This document shows, in pieces, positions 55,873 to 64,000 of a stretch of DNA of 64,000 nucleotides. A program made the translations under genes and the position numbers. Every line of letters starts with the position of its first letter. The first letter of the stretch is position 1. Source of the DNA: Prinsepia uniflora (taxonomy: Eukaryota > Streptophyta > Magnoliopsida > Rosales > Rosaceae); contig CM064867.1 of the NCBI GenBank assembly GCA_032719365.1, forward strand, positions 65,718,136 through 65,782,135, read 5' to 3'. Under the pieces are notes generated by a model that was given only the letters and a program-made list of their open reading frames with translations, had not been told where the DNA came from and ran no database searches.

Positions 55873-57735
55873 AGTGATCAACTGAGAGTCGGAATGTATG
55901 GCAATCCTCTTAACTCCAAGTTCTTTAGCAAGGCCTAAGCCGCAAATCAGCGCCTCGTACTCTGCTTCATTGTTGGAGGCCTTGAATCCGAACTAGACTG
56001 CTTGCTCCATCATCGAACCATCGGGGGTTATAAGGACGATGCCTGCTCCTGCGCCTCGTTGATTTGACGATCCATCCACAAAGAGCTTCCAAAGTGGGTT
56101 GATCATGGAGGAGCGCGATGAGGATTGTCCGAGTGTTTGTTCACGTTGGGGAGGAAGCTCGGTTGGGTGTAAGTCCTTCTCAAGTTCCATGCCCCGAGTT
56201 TCTTCTAGTGATGCTGGCGTGAACTCCACAATGAAGTCTGCTAAGGCCTGGCCTTTTATCGCAGCCCTTGGGCGATAAAGCATGTCATGTTGACTCAGCT
56301 CTATTGCCCACTTCATGACTCTTGTTGAGGCGTCAGGTGCATGGAGGAGTGACCGCAGGGGGTACTCCGTCATGACGATCACCCGGTGGGCTTGGAAGTA
56401 GGGCCTTAGCTTCTTTGTGGTAATCAGTAGTGCCAGAATTAGTTTCTCCAGCTTTGGATACCGTGTTTCAGCGTCGAGGAGAGCCTTTGATGTGTAGAAC
56501 ACTGGGAGCTGCACTCCATTTTCTTCCCTGATTAGCGCGGAGCTTACGGCCACGTCAGAAACTCCCAGGTAGAGGAATAGGTCCTCGTTGTCCTTTGGCT
56601 TTGATAGCAACGGCAGAGATGCTAAGTAGCTTTTGAGATCTTGGAAGGCCTTCTCACACTTCTCATCCCATTTATCCTTGGATGCTCTCTTCATTGCTTG
56701 GAAGAAAGGTCGACATCGATTTGTGGCCTTGGACAAAAATCGATTTAGAGCAGCTGCGCGACCTGTGAGATTCTGTATCTCCTTCAGACTTGATGGTGAC
56801 TTCATGTCCTGAATTGCTTTGATCTGCTTCGGGTTTGCCTCTATTCCTCGCTGGGTGACAAGGTCCCTAGGAATTTTCCTGCAGCCACCCCGAAGGTACA
56901 CTTTAGGGGGTTAAGCTTCATCCTGTATTTCCTCAGCAACTCGAAAGTTCGTTTCAAGTTTGCGATATGGTCTCCCCGCTTCTCCCCTTTGATCATGATG
57001 TCGTCGACGTAGACCTCCATCGTCTTCCCGATAAGATCCTTGAAGATGCGATTGACAAGTCGCTGATATGTAGCGCCTGCGTTCTTGAGGCCGAAGGGCA
57101 TGACCTTATAGCAGTAAACTCCTCTTTCGAAGATGAAAGCCGTCTTATCTTTGTCGCTTTCATGCATGAATATCTGGTTGTAGCCGGAGTATGCGTCAAG
57201 GAAGCTAAGAAGCTCGTTACCCGCCGTGGAGTCTACTAGGAGGTCGATCCTCGGTAGGGGATAGCTGTCTTTTGGGCATGCCAGGTTGAGGTCTATGTAG
57301 TCGACGCAAACTCTCCATCGCCCTTCCTCTTTCTTTTTCACCAGCACAACATTGGCTAGCCATTCCGAGTAAGGGACCTCCTCAATGGAGCCAGCTTCCA
57401 GTAGCTTGTCGATTTCAGCCTGAATGATTGCGACTTTCTCCGGGGAGAAGTTTCGCTTTCTCTGCTTGATTGGCTTGAAGTTTGGATTGACGTGCAACCT
57501 GTGGCAAGAAAATGTAGGGTCTATCCCGGGCATGTCCGACGGCGTCCATGCAAATACGTCCCTGTGCTCGCGTAAGAACAAGGTGAGTTCCTCTTTCTCT
57601 TCGGGGTTTAGGCGTGCCCCGATGCGTGCATACCTCTCAGGAAACTGCGGGTCAAGTTGTATGAGGATGACATCGTCTTCTGGTTGCCATCCTTCAAGCG
57701 AAGGAGGTTCTTCACGGATGTCGGGATCTTGACCC
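55873..57735 (-). pseudogene. Reverse transcriptase and two RNase H domains of the Tat-type element, broken
   Basis: On the minus strand RT motifs appear in order: KQRKRNFSPEK, RVCVDYIDLN, PLPRIDLLVD, FLDAYSGYNQI, YCYKVMPFGLKNAGATYQR and the catalytic VYVDDIMIKG. After a frameshift near 56870-56900 come the connection and first RNase H (RFLSKATNRCRPFF, KCEKAFQDLKSYLA, PVFYTSKALLDAETRYPKLEK, LALLITTKKLRPYFQAH). Next is the second, archaeal-type RNase H (WKLFVDGSSNQRGAGAGIVLITPDG, ASNNEAEYEALICGLGLA, IHSDSQLI). That domain is interrupted by a TAG at 55993 and then by the solo LTR. A TAG near 57746 separates this part from the protease. The dual RNase H supports the Tat assignment. Confidence 0.88.
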
Positions 57736-58852
57736 GCTGTTGGCTGCTATGCGGGAGGTGAAGGCGTGGGTTTGTCCCTGGTGGCTTCGACTGTCTGGGG
57801 GATGAATTCCGCTACCTTGATTTCTTTTAGCCCCTCGGTGAGGCACTTGCGCGCCATGGTTTGATCTCCCTTTATTTCTCCGAATCCTCCACCCGGAATT
57901 GGGAATCGAATTTTCTGGTACAAGCTCGAGGTGTTGGCCAGTATCTTGTGCATCCATGGCCTCCCCAGTATGCCATTGTAAGGTGAGTACTCGTCAAGGA
58001 CGTAGAAACTCTGTTTTGAGACAACCGGGGGGGGGGGGGGGGGGGGGGGGAGTGGAGATCAAGTTGGATCGTACCGATGGACATGCTTGTTGACCCGTTG
58101 ACGCCTCGCAACGGGACCTTTCTCCCCGTCGTGAAAGATTCGAGTCCCATCTTCCGGACCGCCTCAATGCTGAGGATGTTTGCAGCACATCCCTCATCCA
58201 CGTGAATCCGGTTGACCTGCGCATGGGCGATCTGGATTGAGATGACGAGGGCGTCGTCATGGGGCCAATCAAGTCCAACCTTGTCCTGAGCGGAGAAACC
58301 AATGATCGGGTTATCGGTTCCTTGTGCTGCAGCGACATGAGTGACTTGGGACACAACGAGGGCCTCACGGATTTTCCTCTTCCTTTGCTTCCTAGTTGTC
58401 CCCTGTAACTCGGACTCAGCGATGATGGTGTCTACGCGGATCATCTTTTGCGCGGGCTCCTGGGGGCCTTTATCTCCGAGACGCTCTGTTGCCTTTTTCT
58501 TGACGTATTCGGTGCAGTGTCCTTCCTTTAAGAGGTCCCGGAGGTACCTTTCGAAGGTCTGACATGTGCTTATGTCATGTCCATAACAATTGTGGTAGGC
58601 ACACCACTTTGACTTGTCGGCCCTTTCCTGGTCGCCCTTGACGGGAGCTGGTCTTTTGAAGCACGGCTTTTCCTTTATTTGATTGTATATCTGGAGGACG
58701 GGTACCGAAAACTGAGTGTTCTGCCTTGTACCGGAAAATGTATTGGATGACGGGTTCCCCTTGCGTTTGTTGGTCTTCCCGACCGAGTTCCCGTGGTGAG
58801 CGTCGTCCCTTGGCTGCGCAAACGCCTTCGTGGGATTCCCTCCATCTTCCAC
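57736..58852 (-). pseudogene. Gag C-terminus and protease region of the Tat-type element
   Basis: On the minus strand a CCHC-like knuckle (KWCAYHNCYGHDISTC) and ERYLRDLLKEGH belong to the gag C-terminus. The aspartic protease region follows, with HDDALVISIQIAHAQVNRI, HVDEGCAANIL at the active site (the Asp is present; the next residue is Glu) and RKMGLESF. A run of 24 C (minus strand; G24 at 58027-58050 on plus) then interrupts the reading. The frame changes across it and continues with LDEYSPYNGILGRPWMH and KCLTEGLKEIKVAEF. The protease would mature the polyprotein; this copy is not intact. Confidence 0.8.
58027..58050. repeat. G24 homopolymer in the protease region
   Basis: Twenty-four uninterrupted G on the plus strand, within a pol gene where related sequence would not have such a run. 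Length is prone to replication and sequencing error, so the frame across it cannot be trusted. Confidence 0.9.
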
Positions 58853-58879
58853 ATGGTTGGTGGCATGCGTGGTGTTTTT

Positions 58880-59683
58880 CTAGTCTTCCCAGCATGCATG
58901 TCGCTCTGCTAGGGACAACATCTTAGTGAGACTTCGAGCATTACTCATGACGATGTCTCCATAGAGCTGGCTTTCCCGTGGTAGGCCTTGCTTGAATGCC
59001 ATGGCTGCGACGAGGTCGCTGCATCCCGTGATACGTGATTTTTCTTCGCAATACCTCCTGATGTATTGCCGCAAGGTTTCTTTGGATTTCTTTCGGACGG
59101 TGAAGAGATGGTCGTCCTTGACTTCGACGGTGCGGAGCTGTGAGTACTCCTTCACGAAGGCAAGGGCCAATTCCTCGAAGGAAGTGATCGATCTCCGGGG
59201 GAGATGGTTGAACCACGTCGTCGCCTGACCCTGCAGCGAGGCTTGGAAAACTTTGCACATAAGTGCGTCGTTGTGCCTGTGAGGTACCATGACGCCCCGA
59301 TAATAATTGATGTGTTTTACCGGATCGGAGATTCCCTTGTATTGATTGAAGTTGGGAGTTGAAAACCGTTGCGGGAACGGTTCTTCCTCAATGTCCCTCG
59401 CGAATGGTGAAGATGATGACGTCTGAATTTGGCGCCACAAATCATCTTCCAAGTCTCCGTCTCGCTGCACTCCCTGGAGACGTCGATCTAGCATCCTTCG
59501 AACGTCCTCAGCGTGCAAAGGTTCTTTGTGACGGGGGTTTCCTCGCCGGGTCAAATTGTGTCGACTCCCTCGAGTTTCAGCTGGCCTGGTTCTCGAGCCT
59601 GCTGGCGAGTAAGTCTCGTCCCCCTCGCTGTGATCATCTGAGCGGGTGCGTGACGCACGTGACTGCTTGTTGCCGTCGGCCAT
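58880..59683 (-). pseudogene. Gag (capsid part) of the Tat-type element
   Basis: A 267-aa minus-strand frame with a typical Retrotrans_gag region: RFSTPNFNQYKGISDPVKH, FQASLQGQATTWFNHLP, SFEELALAFVKEYSQL, ETLRQYIRRYCEEKSRI, AAMAFKQGLPRESQLYGDI. It stops with TAG after HACWED, 28 bases before the next frame starts. Since the downstream knuckle and protease are needed in the same polyprotein, this stop is probably a lesion. The protein would form the particle shell. Confidence 0.8.
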
Positions 59684-59828
59684 CGCGTGGGTACTCGATG
59701 CGTGAAAGTGCCCCGAGGCGTCCCCCTAGTCGTTCTCGGGCTGATGGCCTTGGTTGATCTCGTCCTCTTGCTCTAGGGGTGCAGCTTTCTTCCCCCGAGT
59801 CGCTCAGCGACGTGTCCCGGGACATTGT

Positions 59829-60482
59829 CTAGCAGCGGACATATTCCTTGCCAGCGCGTTTCAGGATGTCCTTTGACGTCTTGCGAGGTTCAATGCCTTT
59901 TTCGGAGGTTCTGGAAGTCCCGATGTCCCCCAACAGCTGTTGTAAGAGCTCCGATTGGGCTCGAACTTGGTTGCTCAGCTGATCGACCTGCTCTGTCAGT
60001 CCAAGTCGAGGAGGTGACCCCCTAAGTGCTTGCTCGTGACGAGTAGCACGTCGGGGCGCACGTCGCGCGCCTTCAGACGTATGTGAAGAGCCATGTCCCC
60101 CTGGTTCCTGGGTGTTGGCCTGCGGGTTGCGCAGGGCGTCCAAGTGCCTCCTTAGGTCCAAGTCGGCATGGAGCTGATTTGGGACTCTCAGAGATGCTTC
60201 TCCTACCAGCAGACCATCCGTTTGTTGAAAAAATGTTGCGCCTGTCCCCGTTGCAGGTGGGGGATTCACGGTAGTGGTGGCCATGGGAAACGTTCCAAAA
60301 CTGAACATGGGTGTCCAATCTGTCCTTCCGAACGGCAGGTGAATTGACGAGTGGCGCGGGCCGTACAGGAGACAGGAAAGTGATTCCTCTGAAATCGTTG
60401 GGAGAGGTTCACTCACGGCTGCGATCGCAGCAGCAGATGAGGCAGCCTCGGAGGCTCGTGTGGATCGGCGTGTTCTGGCCAT
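59829..60482 (-). CDS. N-terminal gag-region frame of the Tat-type element (217 aa)
   Basis: Starts MARTRRSTRASEAASSAAAI about 110 bases inside the 5' LTR. It is low complexity at the start, then has a Leu/Gln-rich helix (LTEQVDQLSNQVRAQSELLQQLLG). The helix is a feature of the N-terminal part of many Tat gag proteins. It is in a different frame from 58880-59683, so it is either a separate leader ORF or the N-terminus of gag cut off by a frameshift around 59690-59828. No known domain beyond that. Confidence 0.5.
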   Translation of the reverse strand: MARTRRSTRASEAASSAAAIAAVSEPLPTISEESLSCLLYGPRHSSIHLPFGRTDWTPMFSFGTFPMATTTVNPPPATGTGATFFQQTDGLLVGEASLRVPNQLHADLDLRRHLDALRNPQANTQEPGGHGSSHTSEGARRAPRRATRHEQALRGSPPRLGLTEQVDQLSNQVRAQSELLQQLLGDIGTSRTSEKGIEPRKTSKDILKRAGKEYVRC

Positions 60483-60589
60483 GTGAAGAATGGTAGCTGT
60501 CGCAAGTGTGATGATTGAGTTTTTTCCAGGAAAAACTAAAGAGCACGCTTTGAGTATTTCTCAAATCGGCTCTCAATGAAAGCACCAGT

Positions 60590-61093
60590 TGTTGATGCAG
60601 AAATCGTCCGGCTCTGTGAAACTCCTTCTCGATCCCTACACACAATAACGAAGAACAAACGGGGTTAAGGTTGAATCCCGGGGGGGTGGTTCAACCGAAA
60701 ACGCTCCGATGCTTAAGTCAGTTTTCTATGAGAGAATAATCTGACAGAGTGTTTGTAGAAGTTTTTTATTACCTTTAGAAGTAAAATGAGGTCTTTTATT
60801 TATAGTGAAGCCTTGAAGGTCACCGGAGCGTCTGATTGGTTGAAGGGGAAAATGTTAAATAAGTGATTGTATCGAGTGTAATCACTTATTTATTAATGGA
60901 TAAATAATTCGCTGGGAGATTATTTATTATCGACATTGATCTGATTAATTAATATATTTAGCTGGTAAATATATTAAATTAATGCGGAGACCGTTACATG
61001 TCGATATCAATTTTATCGAGGGTAATATCGGCATTATGAGAATTATTGGCCACGTGACGGCTCCTGAATATTCTGGTAATTTATGACTTCACA
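60590..61093 (-). mobile_element. 5' LTR of the Tat-type element (504 bp)
   Basis: Ends TGTTGATGCAGAAATCG and TTATGACTTCACA on the plus strand. On the minus strand it is followed by CTGGTGCTTTCATTGAGAG, which occupies the primer-site position and differs from the iMet type; I cannot assign the tRNA with certainty. About 14 differences from the 3' LTR, mostly transitions. Confidence 0.88.
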
Positions 61094-61098
61094 TCCGG

Positions 61099-61780
61099 AC
61101 TGTCAAGGGGGCCAAAATAGCCGAGGGACTTGCCTTTGCCTAGATAAGAATTCACCAATTAAAAATTGAAATGCAGAGGTTGAGAGCTACATAGAGTTTT
61201 ACCCGGACAAAAAGTACAATTCTAGACATGCTCTAATAAATCTTAATTGTAAATAATCAAAATAATAATAAAATAAAATAAATTACGCCCCGAAGATATT
61301 CACTAAACGACATAACCTACAAAAATCCAAATAAAAGGACCATTAAAATCTTGATAACAAAAGCCAAGTACATTTGCAAAAGGAAAATTTGCAAAGCAAA
61401 TATTATTATAAGCTTTTCGTGAGAGAGAGAGATAGATAAAGCCTAGAACTGTCGGTGGCACTTTATTAAAAGGATGAGGAAGAGCTTATAACAGAGACAA
61501 ACTGGTGGCCATTATATTCAGCCAATCCTAATAACTACTTACATGGTTTTCAACACCCCATCTCCTCTCTGAGTATTCCAACCTCCCACAAAACCCTCCT
61601 TGGCGGCGGCAGTGGCGGAGGTGATGCATATACTGTCGGAGAAGTGTGTTTACATGTGATCGGGAAAGTAGGATATCGAAGACGGCAGGGCTGGCAGGTC
61701 TAAAGGGCGCAGCGTTTTTAGCGAGGAAGAAAATCAGAGCAAGTAGAAAGAAAGTGAAAGTCATCAAGAAAAGATTTTTG
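61099..61780. other. Upstream region of the small host gene
   Basis: 680 bp without a retained transposon. It contains a GAGAGAGAGAGA stretch (61421-61433) and CTTTATTAAAAGG near 61460, which may be core-promoter or 5' UTR features. Short upstream ATGs occur (for example 61622). The first, longer frame from 61646 runs in frame into the proposed start at 61781, so a longer N-terminus cannot be excluded. Confidence 0.4.
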
Positions 61781-61869
61781 ATGGATTTTTGGCACAAGAT
61801 GGTCTTCCCTGTCCGCCGCCTCTGCCTCACAATCTCCGCTCGTCTCAAGGCTCGCAAAAATGGTCAGTC

Positions 61870-61939
<70 letters not shown>

Positions 61940-63061
61940 ATTATTATTATAATTATTATTAATTCTTTCTTGTGCTCCATATTTTTATATTTTCATTTTT
62001 CATAACTATCCCATGTTGTTAATTGCATGCTTTCATCAATTGTTTCATTTTCATAACTCGTTTGCTCTCTATCTATCCCTATCTCCTCCCCATACTCATT
62101 GGCCGGCGGCGACCCGATACACATCCCCTACTTTTGGAGGTGTCGTCCCATTTATTTTATATTAGCAATTTTGAGAATTATTTTAATTAACAACATTAGC
62201 CTCGAATTTAATGTGGCATTTTTCATTAGAATCTTTAGTTTTCCTCATTAAAAATTAAGGCGATTTTCTTTACTCAAAACTCTTAAAAAAAAACAAAAAC
62301 TTTTAACAAATCCCTTTTTTTTTTTTAATGAAAGCAAATCCATAATTTAAGAAAGAATCAAGCTCTCCATAATGACCTTTTTTCTTATTAAACTTAAAAA
62401 ATGTATTATTATTTTGTACTTAAATAATTTTTAAATTCCAAATTTTTTGTTTATTAAAGGGTAAGATATAATAGTGTAAATCTTGTCGGTGTTCTTTTAA
62501 TAAAAAGTATGAAATAAAGAAATAAATAAAGAAACTTGTCGGTCATTGATTAAATGAATTTGTCAAAATCACCCATCATTTTCATTTAAAAATTATTAAT
62601 ATCGAATTGCGAGTGGACATGCAAGTTTAATATCGAATAGTAAACTTGTGCGGAAAGTCTACTATTGGTTTTTTTTTTAAAAGATAAAATAAAAAAATAA
62701 AACACTCGTGAGTCATACCTAAAACGTACATGCAAGTGGCCTTTTTTTCCCTTCTCATTTTTACCTTCAATTTAGGAGCTCGCGTTATAACAAAATTTGG
62801 TTCCCCATACTAAGAAATTGTTTTCGTGTGTTGTGTGGAGCAGGTGGTGGGCTTTTGAAGCTTCATGATGATGTGCAGACCTGTGGGTATCAAGATGTGC
62901 AAGTGATGTGGCAGATGCTCAGCAGAGAGACTGAATTCCCCAAACGCAAGCAAAGACAGAGACCTTTCTGGAGATTTTTTGAATGGTCCACCAACAACAC
63001 TAGACCCTCACCACCACTTTCTTCAAATCCAACTTCAAATCCAACTTCAAATCATGCCTAA
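61781..63061 (+). CDS. Small conserved plant protein of unknown function, two exons (99 aa)
   Basis: Coding exons 61781-61862 and 62844-63061 are joined across a 981-bp GT-AG intron (donor AATG/GTCAGT, acceptor GGAGCAG/GTGG); the sum is 300 bases including TAA. The protein starts MDFWHKMVFPVRRLCLTISA, then RLKARKNG, then GGGLLKLHDDVQTCGYQDVQ, VMWQMLSRE, a basic stretch PKRKQRQRPFWRFFEW, and a Ser/Pro/Asn tail. The exon junction falls in a Gly codon and both sides read smoothly, which supports the splice. I recall small plant proteins with HDDVQTCGYEDVQVMWEML but no function. There is no signal peptide or clear membrane span. The intron holds an (ATT)n tract. It is the only likely functional host gene in the window. 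Confidence 0.72.
61870..61961. repeat. (ATT)n microsatellite in the intron
   Basis: About 30 ATT/TTA units with a few TAA interruptions at the distal end, starting a few bases after the 5' splice site of the small host gene. Confidence 0.95.
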
Positions 63062-64000
63062 ATACAAAATGATTTTCACCCCCTCTCTCTCTCTCTCTAC
63101 GCGCTCATTCGTTTTTTTCTAGCCATCAGATTGCGGGAATCAAATGGATAGATAGAGGAGCGCATGATGGAGGAAAGTGGAGTTTGAAAATTAGAAAAGA
63201 AAACAGAACCCCAAAAACAACCAATCCAAACCAATCAGCTTGATACGATAATTAATAGCGACAATAAGGTGTTGCTGCTGTTTCTGTGCAAATGACATTT
63301 TTGCCCTCATATTTTTAGTCAAAAGTGCCAAGATTTACAGTGGCAGGCAACTTACACAAGTACCGTGTTTCTGATGGCGTAAATTACAATCTCTATCCTA
63401 TTGTAAATTAATGAGTTCCACCAGACATCATGACCCCCACTGATCAGTTTGTAAATATGAATAATATTTCCCCTGGAAATGAATCACGAGGGAAAAAAAA
63501 AGATGCCTTCCCCCTATTTCTTAACATGTACGTGTATTTATTATTTACTAAAGTCGAGAGCATCTTCATGGATAAATAGCATCATTCAGGTTACCGACGA
63601 AAAACGGGTTTTTTTCCTAACCTCAAATCATAATTTGTTTTGGTATGATGGTAGACATTTTGGTCATCATGTGGCTTCACTGCGAAACATGTTTGATTGC
63701 TAACGGTAAACTAAACTGCAGAAAATATGATCTAGGAAACAAATTAGGCCATCCATATGGTAACTGGTGAGATTACTGGCCCAAAGATAAGTTGGGGGAA
63801 TCACTGAGTGTTCTTGAAAAGGAACAAAAACAAAGAATACAATTGTCTTGGTGAAAAGTTTGATAGGGAAGATTCAAAAGGGCCAGAAAACAAAAGAGAA
63901 GCCAAAATAATCTTCGTTTCTTGTCTTCCTTCCTTCTTCAGTAAAGTCCCTTAGAAAGATGTACAAAATATAGTAACTAACCTTTCTTCAAGTGCCGCCT
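63062..64000. other. 3' flank of the host gene; no further gene seen
   Basis: Begins with a CCCCCTCTCTCTCTCTCTCT tract right after the stop, probably 3' UTR. The rest shows no credible frame or transposon end. The last 150 bases are compatible with the transcribed flank of a gene lying beyond the window, but nothing can be named. Confidence 0.4.

Larger units (their letters stand above)
46498..61093 (-). mobile_element. Tat/Retand-type Ty3/gypsy retrotransposon with antisense ORF (about 12 kb plus nested LTR)
   Basis: The LTRs are 504 bp (46498-47001 and 60590-61093) with about 14 differences (2.8%). Flanking 5-mers CCCGG and TCCGG match 4/5. On the minus strand the order is 5' LTR, gag, protease, RT, RNase H, second RNase H, integrase, tandem repeats, an ORF on the opposite strand, polypurine tract and 3' LTR. 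The second RNase H, the 3' tandem repeats and the antisense additional ORF are the known marks of Tat-lineage elements such as Retand. The pol region carries several stops and frameshifts and a solo LTR insertion, so the copy is dead for transposition in cis. Confidence 0.85.

Overview
The window is nuclear DNA of a flowering plant, most likely a eudicot. The evidence is GT-AG introns in plant-type genes, tRNA-iMet primer sites (TGGTATCAGAGC) of plant LTR retrotransposons, a 5S-bearing Cassandra-type TRIM, a BED/DUF659 hAT transposase, a Tat/Retand-type Ty3/gypsy element and a plant LINE. About 85-90% of it is nested transposable elements. I can defend only one probable host gene, a small two-exon gene at 61781-63061, and one decayed host-gene fragment, of the splicing factor PRP18, at 33447-33703.

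Layout. 1-6445: old flank carrying two complete solo LTRs in the same orientation, each with a perfect 5-bp target-site duplication (294-3186, ACTAT; 3277-5873, TGGTT). 6446-7938: a truncated + strand LTR joined to a truncated - strand LTR. 7939-29816: a - strand non-autonomous LTR retrotransposon with LTRs of about 3.1 kb. Into its internal region a + strand gag-only LTR retrotransposon has inserted, now a tandem LTR-gag-LTR-gag-LTR array of period 4678 bp (13244-25595). 29817-33096: three truncated LTR pieces. 33097-38670: AT-rich intergenic DNA with the PRP18 fragment, a Tourist-like MITE (35542-36064) and a dead LINE 3' end (36772-38330). 38671-44799: an hAT transposon with a five-exon but broken transposase, carrying a 735-bp Cassandra TRIM in its 3' UTR. 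46498-61093: a - strand Tat/Retand-type Ty3/gypsy element with gag-PR-RT-RH-second RH-INT in pieces, 3' tandem repeats and an intact antisense additional ORF (48156-50237, +). A third complete solo LTR (53281-55867, TSD TGGTT) splits its second RNase H domain. 61094-64000: flank plus the small host gene.

The most notable pattern is not a gene. LTRs of several otherwise different families share one architecture: a 10-bp inverted repeat (GTGAGTGGAC ... GTCCACTCAC, 0.6-1.5 kb apart), a CATGCA-type palindrome just inside each arm, and between them a field of short hairpin-forming units. The arms change together between families (GGAC/GTCC to GGGC/GCCC), and units inside arrays change together too (GAGT/ACTC and GGGT/ACCC; CTCCAG/CTGGAG and CCCCAG/CTGGGG). 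The arms also sit at good splice-site contexts (GTGAGT donor; pyrimidine tract plus CAG or TAG, then GTCGTGG). The Tat-type element has its own array of about 14 units with the same kind of paired change (CTTCG/CGAAG and CTTTG/CAAAG). This could be an undescribed structured-RNA or intronic module of plant LTRs. CpG decay acting on both strands is the main alternative explanation.
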